A stretch of 64,000 bases of DNA from Flavobacterium defluvii (GTDB taxonomy: Bacteria; Bacteroidota; Bacteroidia; Flavobacteriales; Flavobacteriaceae), in NCBI RefSeq assembly GCF_900129555.1, contig NZ_FQWC01000013.1, positions 1-64,000 of the forward strand, read 5' to 3'. The notes under the pieces were generated by a model that saw only the letters and a list, made by a program, of their open reading frames with translations, was not told the DNA's origin and searched no databases. Of this stretch, positions 32,886-40,676 are shown piece by piece. The stretch's first letter is position 1. The number at the start of each line of letters is the position of its first letter. The position numbers were made by a program, and so were the translations under genes.

Positions 32886-33389
32886 TTATTTCATCATTTT
32901 TATGAACAATTTTCCAAGCCAGTTATCATTAAACTCCGTTATTTTGTCCAACATATTATCAGCTTTTAAAACGAAATCGTACAATTTGGTTGTTTGGTCA
33001 ACAAAGTGTTTTTCTTCAGCCGAATCTTTTGCTTCAATTGTCGAAACTTCTTTTAAGATTTTCAGCGTAGGTTTTATTTCTCTTTTGCTTCTTTCTCTTG
33101 AAATTTTAACAGCTAACTCGTCTAAATCTTTTTCAGCAGTGAAAAATTCTTTTCTTTCACCAGCTTTAAATTCTTTATACACAATTCCCCAATCCATTAA
33201 ACCTCTTAGGTTCATACTGGCATTACCACGAGAAATTTGCAATTCTTCCATAATGTCTTCCATTGAAACAGGTTCGTTTGAAACCATTAATAAAGCGTGG
33301 ATTTGTGCCATTGTTTTATTAATTCCCCATTGAGAGCCTAATGCTCCCCAGGTTTGTACAAACTTATTTTTTGCTTCTTTGAATTCCAT
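32886..33389 (-). CDS. GbsR/MarR family transcriptional regulator
   Basis: This 167-residue winged-helix protein has the GbsR-type start MEFKEAKNKFVQTWGALGSQWG and a DNA-binding helix in SMEDIMEELQISRGNASMNLRGLM (about 46-69). The C-terminal half forms a long helical dimer interface. Because of the exact promoter box right at the ATG, translation may start at or near the 5' end of the mRNA. The dyad upstream and before the DCC gene suggests autoregulation and joint control of both. Confidence 0.85.
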   Translation of the reverse strand: MEFKEAKNKFVQTWGALGSQWGINKTMAQIHALLMVSNEPVSMEDIMEELQISRGNASMNLRGLMDWGIVYKEFKAGERKEFFTAEKDLDELAVKISRERSKREIKPTLKILKEVSTIEAKDSAEEKHFVDQTTKLYDFVLKADNMLDKITEFNDNWLGKLFIKMMK

Positions 33390-33393
33390 ATAT

Positions 33394-33424
33394 CAAAATT
33401 AATTAAAAGTTTTTAAACTTTCAA
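33394..33424 (-). promoter_or_regulatory. Promoter of GbsR-type gene, nearly leaderless
   Basis: On the minus strand TTG, a 20-base spacer and TAATTTTG form an exact promoter. Only four bases separate the box from the ATG, so transcription should start at or next to the start codon. The -33 TTG is the end of the operator's left half. Confidence 0.65.
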
Positions 33425-33440
33425 AAATAATTGAAAGTTT
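33415..33440. promoter_or_regulatory. GbsR-type operator upstream of its own gene
   Basis: AAACTTTCAA-AAATAA-TTGAAAGTTT is a perfect 10-bp dyad around a 6-base spacer. It overlaps the -33 element of the regulator promoter, consistent with autorepression. The arms match the dyad before the DCC gene (32847-32872). Confidence 0.7.
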
Positions 33441-33547
33441 GTTTGGTGTCTTTTTTATTCTTTTTTAGATTAAATAAAAACGTATTTCATGTATTGATTT
33501 CAATTGTTTGATAACCAATATTATGTATTCTGCGGCAATTTTTTTAT

Positions 33548-33574
33548 TTGACCAAACGGTCTGCTATAATTTTG
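33548..33574 (+). promoter_or_regulatory. Promoter of the small accessory gene
   Basis: TTG (33548-33550) and TAATTTTG (33567-33574), an exact -7 box, are 16 bases apart, slightly short. GACC-AAAC-GGTC (33550-33561), a 4-bp-armed dyad, fills most of the spacer and would sit well as an operator. The leader from here to the ATG is about 190 nt. Confidence 0.5.
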
Positions 33575-33680
33575 AAATCGAAAAGAAATAGCTAGCATCT
33601 TTTTCAAAAGTGTGTTTCGGGCTAAAAAAATAAATTTTATGACTTTTTCCCGAAAAACAAATCAAACAAAATTGAATTAA

Positions 33681-33747
33681 TCACTGAGTGAACTGTATCG
33701 CACAGAAAAGCGGCTGCGAAAACCGAAAAGCAGAAATAGAGTAGGTC
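33681..33747 (+). ncRNA. Candidate structured leader A
   Basis: After a small stem (CTGT-ATCGC-ACAG, 33693-33705) the leader has GCGGCTGCGAAAACCG, then CCGAAAAGCAG and GAGTAGG (33739-33745). CTGC can pair with GCAG, and CGG with CCG in a crossing way, so a pseudoknot is possible. The CCGAAAAGC and GAGTAGG elements also occur, with the same spacing class, in the leader at 34353-34409. This points to a shared cis-acting RNA, but no family was matched. Confidence 0.5.
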
Positions 33748-33771
33748 ATAAAATTTTAAAAATTAATTATC

Positions 33772-34104
33772 ATGGCAATTCAAACCGTAGGAAAATTTAA
33801 ATTGAATCAACAAGGAGGATATGTTTGCAGAACTGAGTTTGTGTATTTAGATCAAAATGGTCAATTACAAAGCTCTTCTCAAACGGGTAATGAACTTTTA
33901 GGTCAGTCGTATACAACAGATCCGGGAAGTCTGGGCGTTCCTGACGGATCAACACTTTGGATGAAAATCTGGGTTATGGCCGGACACGACAATCAGGCGC
34001 AGCAGGCGTTTACGTATCAGGCAGGAAATTCATCTATCGCTGATTATACTTGTTCAGGAACAACGCTTTCAAATCATTTAGCTTTAGATGGCGTAAGTTC
34101 ATAA
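33772..34104 (+). CDS. Small beta-rich protein of unknown family
   Basis: This 110-residue protein has no signal peptide and looks beta-rich: GKFKLNQQGGYVCRTEFVYLDQNGQ at the front, GVPDGSTLWMKIWVMAGHDN in the middle and a repeat-like YTCSGTTLSNHLALDG end. I recall similar small proteins in other bacteria, annotated as hypothetical. Its end (NHLALDG) loosely resembles AHLAIDG in the next gene. It is behind leader A and ends at its own terminator (34121). No function can be given; a binding or lectin-like module is possible but unproven. Confidence 0.65.
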   Translation: MAIQTVGKFKLNQQGGYVCRTEFVYLDQNGQLQSSSQTGNELLGQSYTTDPGSLGVPDGSTLWMKIWVMAGHDNQAQQAFTYQAGNSSIADYTCSGTTLSNHLALDGVSS

Positions 34105-34120
34105 TCATTTAAAGAGTTTA

Positions 34121-34157
34121 AAAACCACTGATATTGCAATGAAATATTAGTGGTTTT
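34121..34157 (+). terminator. Terminator after small accessory gene
   Basis: The stem AAAACCACT (34121-34129) pairs with AGTGGTTTT (34149-34157), and the inner bases also pair (ATATT with AATAT), then T residues follow. Confidence 0.85.
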
Positions 34158-34431
34158 TTGTTTTAAACAGGTGTTTTTACGGGTAAAATTATCTCGTGCC
34201 ATTCTTAACCTGTTTCATGGCAAAGAAACTCCATTTTACATCATTTTTTTAATTAAGTCTACTTATCTAATATAGTTTTGATGTAGAAATAAACCAAATA
34301 TTACTATTTAGTCATTAGTTAAGATGTTTAAATAATAATATAAATTAAAACAAGTGGAGCAGAACCCACTGGAAAAAACGAGGCGGATCCGAAAAGCCTT
34401 ATGAGTAGGAAACCCAAAAACACAAAAAGTT
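34158..34431. other. Gap with -7 box and second structured leader
   Basis: It holds TAGTTTTG (34273-34280), an exact TAnnTTTG but without a TTG at the right distance, and leader B (34353-34409). No gene is seen. The estimated leader of about 145 nt is long for the genus. Confidence 0.55.
34353..34415 (+). ncRNA. Candidate structured leader B
   Basis: A small stem (AGTGG, 34353-34357, with CCACT, 34366-34370) is followed by AGGCGGATCCGAAAAGCCT, in which AGGC pairs with GCCT, and then by GAGTAGG (34403-34409). The same order of elements (stem, CCGAAAAGC, GAGTAGG, 22-26 bases to the ATG) is found in leader A. No known riboswitch fits. Confidence 0.5.
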
Positions 34432-34845
34432 ATGTCAGATTTATTAGCAGGTGCTTATTTAGCAAAAGGCACAATTGGAAATGTTGGAACACCGGGTGCT
34501 CCAATTGCAACATTTAGTTTAGTGGTAGTACCATCTCAAAATTCTGTTTCTGGTACAGTTGTAATTACTCAGGCTATTAGTGGCCCTGATGGAAATATTG
34601 TTGTTCCTGTAACAGGAAAAATTTATGCAACAGGATTTGGACAATTTACACAGGTTGTAAGTTTACAAGGACAATACGTTCACGCTTTCCCTCCACCGGC
34701 AATTGGTGCCTTTTTAGCAAATTTTGATGCTCATTTAGCAATCGATGGTTCATGGAACGGAACTGGAGGTTTTTCATACTATCAAAACAATGTTGAAAAC
34801 GTACCAGTTAAAGCTATACCAAGTTTACAAGCAGAGTTGGCTTAA
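34432..34845 (+). CDS. DUF1842-like small protein
   Basis: This 137-residue protein lacks a signal peptide and starts MSDLLAGAYLAKGTIGNVGTPG. The pattern resembles DUF1842: PGAPIATFSLVVVPSQNSVSGT, VITQAISGPDGN, a central VTGKIYATGFGQFTQVVSL and a late DGSWNGTGGFSYYQNNVENVPVKA. The function is unknown. Its own leader, the short following terminator-like stem and the haem-motif gene downstream make this an accessory cluster. Confidence 0.62.
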   Translation: MSDLLAGAYLAKGTIGNVGTPGAPIATFSLVVVPSQNSVSGTVVITQAISGPDGNIVVPVTGKIYATGFGQFTQVVSLQGQYVHAFPPPAIGAFLANFDAHLAIDGSWNGTGGFSYYQNNVENVPVKAIPSLQAELA

Positions 34846-34928
34846 TAAAAAGACCCCAAATTTAAACAACTCGAATCACGATACAATTAGGAATTTAATT
34901 ACGCCTGATTTGGTTACAGTTTTGACTG

Positions 34929-34956
34929 AAAGGGTCGTCTTTTTAGACGGCCTTTT
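34929..34956 (+). terminator. Terminator-like stem before haem-motif gene
   Basis: AAAGGGTCGTCT and AGACGGCCTTTTTT form a stem with a four-T loop and two wobble pairs, then T residues. It would stop or reduce reading into the gene at 34989. Confidence 0.75.
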
Positions 34957-34988
34957 TTAATTCCAAAAAGAAATAAATCACAAAAAAC

Positions 34989-36473
34989 ATGAAAAGAAAA
35001 CCTATTATTATAATCGTACTAGTTGTCTTTATTGCCGCTGTCGTTACTGTATTTTTTTTGAATAAAGAAAAAATATTAGGAAAGGCCGGAGTTAAAGGAT
35101 ATGCGAAAACGGAAGCAGCAGCAGAGCCTTGCGAGTGCGAAACAAACTGGTTTCCGCATGAGCAGACACCGTCGCCGGCAGAAGGAGACGGAAGCCCGTT
35201 TGATACTTCAAGTACAACAAATTGTATTTTCCATCAATGGTCATGGCAGAAATTCCTTTGGGTTACAAAACCTATGCCTTCCGGAAATCCTTTGTTTTTA
35301 GATTCATTAGATGTTGTTTCTCCAGAGATGGAACCGGTGGCTCCTCAATTGGGATTAAAATTAGTTTTAAGTTCAATTAATCAGGCTGGACCCGAAGGTA
35401 TTCTGGTTTCTAACCCAAAAGTGGTTCCGGGAAAAACAGCCGGAGATACTGTATATTATTCTATACACGTAAATAAGATATTACATGATAAAGCTATAAT
35501 TGCAGCTTCTGAAATTAACAGCGGAAAAGTTCCTTATTCAAATTTAGAAACATTTCCGGTTGGTTCATTTGAATTAAAAGTTTCATGGATAAGCACCGAT
35601 GCAATTCCAAAAGAAAAAATTGCAGAATATTTTGTTACTAAAGCCGCATTCAAAAATAAGCAGGGACAATATGTCGCAAAATCTGTTGCATTATTAGGAA
35701 TGCATGTTGTTGGCGTTGTAAAAAATCATCCTGAATTTATCTGGGCAACTTTTGAGCACAAAGAAATGGCTCCTATTTATGATTGGAAAAATAATTCTGT
35801 TACATCCTCAAAAGAAATGCTGCTTTACGAAAGCGGAACAACTTCTGGCTTAAAAGGAATAAAATGGGATAGGGTGAATAAGAAACCATTAGAACCTTAT
35901 AAAGCTTTTGTTTTATACGAATATGGAGTTCCAAAAGTTATAAATACAAATGCTTATATGACTACAAGCCAGGCCGAACCTGCAAATTTTGATAATATTG
36001 ATACAATTAATAAATGTGTAGCGTCTAAATTAACAGACGTTTTCAAGAATTATTTCTACAACGGATCGATTTGGTTAAATACAGACGGATTAACTCCCGA
36101 TCAGCAGGCGCAGACAATTGTAAAAAGCCAAATATCAAGCGTTCTTCCAGATTCATTGGCAAGAGGATCTGCTAATTTGGCAAATATTACAATGGAAACT
36201 TATACGCAGACCTTTAAAGACAGTATACATAAAATTAATGTTGGTAATCTCGCAAATTGTTTTAGCTGCCACCAATCTCAAAATTTTGATACTACGAGAG
36301 GAATTGGAAAATCTCCTTTGTATTTAAGTCATGTATTCGAGTCTTATTTGTATACTACAAAACCAAAGCCGGCTACAGCTAAAAATGCTAACTTAAAAGC
36401 TAAACGCATTGAAGAAACAAAAGTTCTTAAACTTAAACAGTTTGATGAAGTTTTTGTTCGCCGAAATAAATAA
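34989..36473 (+). CDS. Membrane-anchored protein with CxxCH haem motif
   Basis: This 494-residue protein has a single N-terminal membrane helix (residues 5-24) and a large exported domain. CFSCH (Cys424-His428) near the C-terminus is a typical c-type haem attachment site, and a nearby Met or His might be the other ligand. Other marked stretches are CECETNWFPHEQ (48-59), HQWSWQKFLW (about 82-91) and MHVVGVVKNHPEFIWATFEH. I do not know the family. It belongs with the two small genes upstream and ends at a two-way terminator. Confidence 0.65.
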   Translation: MKRKPIIIIVLVVFIAAVVTVFFLNKEKILGKAGVKGYAKTEAAAEPCECETNWFPHEQTPSPAEGDGSPFDTSSTTNCIFHQWSWQKFLWVTKPMPSGNPLFLDSLDVVSPEMEPVAPQLGLKLVLSSINQAGPEGILVSNPKVVPGKTAGDTVYYSIHVNKILHDKAIIAASEINSGKVPYSNLETFPVGSFELKVSWISTDAIPKEKIAEYFVTKAAFKNKQGQYVAKSVALLGMHVVGVVKNHPEFIWATFEHKEMAPIYDWKNNSVTSSKEMLLYESGTTSGLKGIKWDRVNKKPLEPYKAFVLYEYGVPKVINTNAYMTTSQAEPANFDNIDTINKCVASKLTDVFKNYFYNGSIWLNTDGLTPDQQAQTIVKSQISSVLPDSLARGSANLANITMETYTQTFKDSIHKINVGNLANCFSCHQSQNFDTTRGIGKSPLYLSHVFESYLYTTKPKPATAKNANLKAKRIEETKVLKLKQFDEVFVRRNK

Positions 36474-36523
36474 TTCATTTTTTGCCTAGCAAAATGTGTC
36501 TTATTTTAATTTTGCTCCAAATG

Positions 36524-36550
36524 AAAAGCCGAAGTATTACTTCGGCTTTT
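36524..36550. terminator. Bidirectional terminator
   Basis: The stem AAAAGCCGAAGT (36524-36535) with ACTTCGGCTTTT (36539-36550) and a three-base loop serves both the haem-motif gene and the converging SanA/YdcF-like gene. Confidence 0.9.
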
Positions 36551-36555
36551 CTGTT

Positions 36556-37215
36556 TTATCGTTTATCTTCTTTTGAAAAATTAGAAGGACCGTTAATATT
36601 AATTTCATTCCCTAAAAAATGAGGTTCGCGATTTCTCAAAACATCAAGAAAGGATTTAAAAACAGATCCATATTCTCTAAAACATACATAATTGTATCCG
36701 AGATATTCACCATTGTTGGCAGAAAATCCAACTGATTTTATACCAAGTTTATTGCCAATATAAATCGCACGATTTAAGTGGTATTTCTGTGATATTAAAG
36801 TCGCTTTTTTGATTTTGAAAATATGTTTTGCACGATACATTGTCGAATATGTATCGAAACCTGCATAATCAATAAATATTTTTGTGGTGTCAACACCGTG
36901 ATCGTAACAATAATTTTTCATTACAGTAAGTTCATCATATTCATCACGGCCATTATCTCCCGAAAGCAGAATTTTATTGATTCGTTTCATTTTATACAGC
37001 AAAATTCCAGCATCAAGACGATCTTTTAAATATTTACTCGGCTGATCTCCATTAATTCCAGCGCCAAAAATAATTCCCACATCATTCTTAGGAAACTTTT
37101 TTGCCGAATAATAAATGTTCTTTTTAGTAGTAGACTTTACGTAGTAATTCACAGAAATAACGGCAATCAATCCGATGATTGCTAGATAAAGTACTATTTT
37201 AAAATATTTTTTCAC
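36556..37215 (-). CDS. SanA/YdcF family (DUF218) membrane protein
   Basis: This 219-residue protein has one N-terminal membrane helix (8-26) and a DUF218 domain: VGIIFGAGINGDQPSKYLKDRLDAG, LLSGDNG and TLISQKYHLNRAIYIGNKLG. The family includes SanA, linked to vancomycin exclusion, and YdcF. The activity is unknown. It stands after the M3 peptidase gene's terminator and is expressed from its own promoter. Confidence 0.82.
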   Translation of the reverse strand: MKKYFKIVLYLAIIGLIAVISVNYYVKSTTKKNIYYSAKKFPKNDVGIIFGAGINGDQPSKYLKDRLDAGILLYKMKRINKILLSGDNGRDEYDELTVMKNYCYDHGVDTTKIFIDYAGFDTYSTMYRAKHIFKIKKATLISQKYHLNRAIYIGNKLGIKSVGFSANNGEYLGYNYVCFREYGSVFKSFLDVLRNREPHFLGNEININGPSNFSKEDKR

Positions 37216-37277
37216 GGCTTGTATTTGTAAGATTAAGATTTAAAAACACGAAGATAGTTAAAGTAAAACCAAATAAA

Positions 37278-37302
37278 AAACCGAAGCGTTTTGCTTCGGT
37301 TT
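37278..37302 (-). terminator. Terminator of M3 peptidase gene
   Basis: The stem AAACCGAAGC (37278-37287) with GCTTCGGTTT (37293-37302), followed by T residues on the minus strand. Confidence 0.88.
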
Positions 37303-37338
37303 CTAAAATGTCTAATATTCTAAGAAGTCTAAGAAAGT

Positions 37339-39366
37339 CTAAACCAATCCTGCTCTTTTTAATAATGCTTCAGGTTTTGGTTCCTGACCTCTGAAACGTT
37401 TGTATAAAGTCATTGGATGTTCTGTTCCTCCTTTTGAAAGTACATTGTCTTTGAATTTTTTCGCAATCTCTTCGTTAAAGATTCCATTTTCATGGAAATA
37501 TTCAAAAGCATCCGCATCCAGAACTTCCGCCCATTTGTAGCTGTAATATCCAGAAGAATATCCACCTTGGAAAATATGAGAGAATGCTGTACTCATAGCA
37601 TTTTCTTTTACATCCGGATACAATTGTGTACTTGCAAATTGTTCTGTTTCGAAAGCTTTCAAATCTGTAATAGAAGTTGGATCTTGTCCATGCCAAGCCA
37701 TATCTAATAATCCGAAACTTAACTGACGCAACGTTGCTAAACCTTCCTGGAAACTTGCACTTTCTTTAATTTTTTGAACATATTCAATTGGAATGATTTC
37801 TCCCGTTTCGTAATGATTCGCAAACAAAGCCAAAGCTTCTGGCTCATAACACCAGTTTTCCATAATCTGACTTGGTAATTCTACGAAATCCCAGTAAACA
37901 GAAGTTCCGGATAAACTTGGATAAACAGTATTTGCTAACATTCCATGTAATCCGTGTCCAAATTCGTGGAATAAAGTCGTTACTTCATTAAAAGTCAATA
38001 ATGAAGGTTTTGTTTCAGTTGGTTTTGTAAAATTGCAAACGTTCGAAATATGTGGTCTTTCGTTTACACCGTCTTTTACATATTGCGATTTGAATGAAGT
38101 CATCCAGGCACCGTTTCTTTTTCCTTTTCTTGGGAAGAAATCGGCATAGAAAATAGAAACTAAATTTCCGTTGGCATCTTTTACTTCGTAAGTCGTAACT
38201 TCTTCATGATATTTATCGATATCAAAAACTTCGGTGAAAGTTAAACCGTATAATTTTTTGGCAACCGTAAAAGCACCTTCTAAAACTTTTTCTAACTGAA
38301 AATAAGGTTTCAGTTTTTCATCATCTAGATTAAAAAGCTGTTGTTTTAATTTTTCAGAATAATATGCGCCGTCCCATTTTTCTAATTGTTCGATTCCGTC
38401 TAATTCTTTCGCGAAAGCAGTTAATTCTGCAAACTCTTTTTGAGCCGCCGGTTTCGCTTTTGCCAATAAATCATTCAGGAAAGAGAAAACTTTTTCCGGA
38501 CTTTCGGCCATTCTTTCTTCCAGAACAAAATGCGCGTGTGTTTTATAACCTAATAAATTGGCTCTTTCGTGACGAAGTTTAGCAATCTTTAAAACGTTTT
38601 CTTCATTGTTGAATTCGTTCTTTTGGAAACCTTTTGCACCAAAAGCAATTGCCATTTTTTTTCGCAATTTACGATTGTCAGCATAAGTCAAAAACGGAAC
38701 ATAACTTGGATGATCCAAAGTAAAAATCCAGCCTTCTTTTTCCTGATTTTTGGCCAACAATCTTGCCGCTTCGATAGTTCCTTCAGGCAAACCAGATAAG
38801 TCTTTTTCGTCTGTCAAATGCAATTCGAAATTATTAGTTTCAGCCAAAACATTTTCGCCAAATTGTAAACTCAATTTCGATAATTCTTTGTCGATTTCTC
38901 TTAATTGGTTTTTCTTGTCTTCTGGCAAATTGGCACCGTTTCTCGAGAAGCTTTTGTATTTTTTATCTAATAAAGTTGTTTGTTCCGGATTCAGATTCAA
39001 ACTTTCTTTTTGATCGTAAACTGCTTTTACTCTCGAAAATAAATCAGCATTTAAGCGAATATCATTTCCGAATTCTGAAAGCCAAGGCGAAACTTCCTGA
39101 GCAATTTTCTGCATTTCGTCATTCGTTTCAGCCGAATTCAAATTGAAGAAAATACTAGAAAGACGATCTAAAATATCTCCCGAATAATCCATTGCCACAA
39201 TTGTGTTTTCAAAAGTTGGTGCTGCCGGATTATTTACAATTGCATCGATTTCGGCTTTGGCCAAAGCAATTCCTTCCTGAAAAGCAGGAACGTAATCTTC
39301 GATTTTAATCTGCGAAAAAGGCGCTGTATTATGTTTGGTGTTGAAATATTGGGTTAAGACGCTCAT
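37339..39366 (-). CDS. M3 family oligopeptidase (peptidyl-dipeptidase Dcp-like)
   Basis: This 675-residue zinc peptidase carries HEFGHGLHG, the HExxH site, at about residues 456-464, and a later GTSVYWDFVELPSQIMENW with the third ligand in the family. No signal peptide is visible, so it is probably cytoplasmic, degrading short peptides. The length and motifs fit Dcp rather than the smaller oligoendopeptidases. It has its own terminator. Confidence 0.9.
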   Translation of the reverse strand: MSVLTQYFNTKHNTAPFSQIKIEDYVPAFQEGIALAKAEIDAIVNNPAAPTFENTIVAMDYSGDILDRLSSIFFNLNSAETNDEMQKIAQEVSPWLSEFGNDIRLNADLFSRVKAVYDQKESLNLNPEQTTLLDKKYKSFSRNGANLPEDKKNQLREIDKELSKLSLQFGENVLAETNNFELHLTDEKDLSGLPEGTIEAARLLAKNQEKEGWIFTLDHPSYVPFLTYADNRKLRKKMAIAFGAKGFQKNEFNNEENVLKIAKLRHERANLLGYKTHAHFVLEERMAESPEKVFSFLNDLLAKAKPAAQKEFAELTAFAKELDGIEQLEKWDGAYYSEKLKQQLFNLDDEKLKPYFQLEKVLEGAFTVAKKLYGLTFTEVFDIDKYHEEVTTYEVKDANGNLVSIFYADFFPRKGKRNGAWMTSFKSQYVKDGVNERPHISNVCNFTKPTETKPSLLTFNEVTTLFHEFGHGLHGMLANTVYPSLSGTSVYWDFVELPSQIMENWCYEPEALALFANHYETGEIIPIEYVQKIKESASFQEGLATLRQLSFGLLDMAWHGQDPTSITDLKAFETEQFASTQLYPDVKENAMSTAFSHIFQGGYSSGYYSYKWAEVLDADAFEYFHENGIFNEEIAKKFKDNVLSKGGTEHPMTLYKRFRGQEPKPEALLKRAGLV

Positions 39367-39402
39367 ATTGTTTGTACTATTTAGAAATATAAAAATAGAA
39401 AA

Positions 39403-39690
39403 TCATAATTTGAATTTCTTCGTGTCCTGAAAAGTATTCCAAAAACGAAGCAATTCTAAATTAGTATTTTCGATACGATAATAAAGTGAAATATGTTTAG
39501 TAATGACAATTTTATAAACGCTTTTGTAGTTGGTTTTTATAAATAAAACATTGTCATTTTTTAAAAGTTCTATTGTGGTATTTACTTTGTCAATGAAATT
39601 TTGAGCAACTCTTTCTGACCATTCAGCTTCTAAATAATCAATGTTGTTCCAAAAGTCTTGTTTAGCTTGTGGAGCCCAAATTACATTCAT
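39403..39690 (-). CDS. RelE/ParE family toxin
   Basis: This 95-residue basic protein has the RelE/ParE fold: VIWAPQAKQDFWNNIDYLEAEW at the front and HISLYYRIENTNLELLRFWNT at the end. The conserved C-terminal Arg/Phe residues of RelE are present. It is a type II toxin whose target is not shown by the sequence. It follows the antitoxin gene with a one-base overlap at 39690. Confidence 0.82.
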   Translation of the reverse strand: MNVIWAPQAKQDFWNNIDYLEAEWSERVAQNFIDKVNTTIELLKNDNVLFIKTNYKSVYKIVITKHISLYYRIENTNLELLRFWNTFQDTKKFKL

Positions 39691-39917
39691 TACTTAAAAT
39701 ATTTTGAATAACGATTTTTGGTTTCTTCCATAACAACATCATGTGAAATTCCTTCATTATTGTCTAAAGAATAAATAGCCTCATTTATATTGTTTTTTTG
39801 TTCTTCAGAAAGACTTTCTTTAGATTGAATGAAGTCAACAATTTCCTGAATTAAATCAGGATTATCAATGTCTAAAACAATTTTAGCCAGCTCTATTTTA
39901 GAAGTTTGAATGTTCAT
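39690..39917 (-). CDS. Antitoxin of RelE/ParE-type pair
   Basis: This 75-residue acidic protein is the first gene of the pair. The N-terminal part (KIELAKIVLDIDNPDLIQEIVDFIQSK) would be the DNA-binding or dimer half, and the C-terminal helix (GISHDVVMEETKNRYSKYF) would bind the toxin. It fits small Bacteroidetes antitoxins. The start codon is 172 bases from purE's stop. It should both neutralise the toxin and repress the pair. Confidence 0.78.
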   Translation of the reverse strand: MNIQTSKIELAKIVLDIDNPDLIQEIVDFIQSKESLSEEQKNNINEAIYSLDNNEGISHDVVMEETKNRYSKYFK

Positions 39918-39990
39918 TTTGCTTTTTTCTCAAAGTTAGGTTTTTCTTTTAGAAATTTTTATAATGATTAGTTAATTCTTGAAGTAGATG

Positions 39991-40077
39991 ATTTCGCAAA
40001 GATTCGCAAAGAAAAAAACACAGAGATTCACAAAATTTTGCGTGTCTCTGTGTCTTCTTTGTGTATCTCTGTGAAAT
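39991..40077. repeat. CACAGAGA/CGCAAAGA-word hairpin
   Basis: The left arm (39991-40026, ATTTCGCAAAGATTCGCAAAG then ACACAGAGA) is complementary to the right arm (40045-40077) over about 33 positions with some mismatches. It lies directly after the purE stop codon. There is no T tract, so it may slow transcription but is not a normal terminator. Confidence 0.8.
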
Positions 40078-40562
40078 TACTTTTTTAAACCTTCAGCCGC
40101 TTTATTAACCGCAGCTTTCAATTCTTCTTTATAAGAAATAATGGTATCTAAAACTTTTTTATCGTGACTTCCGATGATTTGTGCGGCTAAAATTCCAGCA
40201 TTTTTTGCTCCGTTTAGAGCTACAGTTGCCACAGGAACTCCGCCCGGCATTTGCAGAATCGATAAAACCGAATCCCAGCCATCAATAGAATTACTTGATT
40301 TTACAGGAACTCCAATTACAGGAAGCGGAGACATAGAAGCTACCATTCCAGGTAAATGCGCCGCACCGCCCGCACCGGCAATAATTACCGAAATTCCGCG
40401 ATTGTGTGCATTTTTACTGAAATCGAATAATTTCTCTGGCGTTCTGTGTGCCGAAACGATATCTACTTCAACTTCTACATTAAATTGTTTTAATATGTCG
40501 ATTGCATCTTGCATAACTGGCATGTCTGAGATGCTTCCCATTATAATAGCTACTTTGCTCAT
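40077..40562 (-). CDS. purE: N5-carboxyaminoimidazole ribonucleotide mutase
   Basis: This protein of about 161 residues is a class I PurE: VAIIMGSISDMPVM at the front, VEVEIVSAHRTPE (SAHRT is the active-site stretch), and GGAAHLPGMVAS. It moves CO2 from N5 to C4 in CAIR synthesis in purine biosynthesis. The reading frame opens at a TTG at 40580, but ATG at 40562 gives MSKVAIIMGS. It follows purK on the same transcript with a 114-base repeat-filled gap. Confidence 0.93.
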   Translation of the reverse strand: MSKVAIIMGSISDMPVMQDAIDILKQFNVEVEVDIVSAHRTPEKLFDFSKNAHNRGISVIIAGAGGAAHLPGMVASMSPLPVIGVPVKSSNSIDGWDSVLSILQMPGGVPVATVALNGAKNAGILAAQIIGSHDKKVLDTIISYKEELKAAVNKAAEGLKK

Positions 40563-40570
40563 GTTTTTAT

Positions 40571-40676
40571 TTTGTTTCAAGTTTTAAGTTTCAGGGTTCA
40601 TGTTATTTCTGAGACTTAAAAAAATATTATAGTTTTAAACTGTAAACTGTCAACTGTGACTGCGACTGAAAACTGA
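40571..40676. repeat. GTTTCAAGTTT/ACTGTAAACTGT-word region in purKE
   Basis: GTTTCAAGTTTTAAGTTTCAG and AAACTGTAAACTGTCAACTGT lie in tandem in the gap between purK and purE. The first word also appears at 48911. The insertion of a repeat inside an operon is unusual. Its effect on purE expression is unknown. Confidence 0.6.

Larger units (their letters stand above)
33441..33771. other. Gap with promoter and structured leader
   Basis: It holds no gene. It includes a plus-strand promoter (33548-33574), a GACC-AAAC-GGTC dyad in its spacer (33550-33561) and the structured leader (33681-33745) of the small gene at 33772. Confidence 0.6.

Noticed and set aside
33681..34415. c-di-GMP-I (GEMM) riboswitch match for the two leaders
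   Set aside because: The AAAGCC-like and GTAGG-like pieces are suggestive, but the GEMM paired helices and the ACGCAAAGCC core are not there.
39403..39917. Toxin-antitoxin pair as a new defence system
   Set aside because: It fits ordinary RelE/ParE-type pairs in size, order and overlap.
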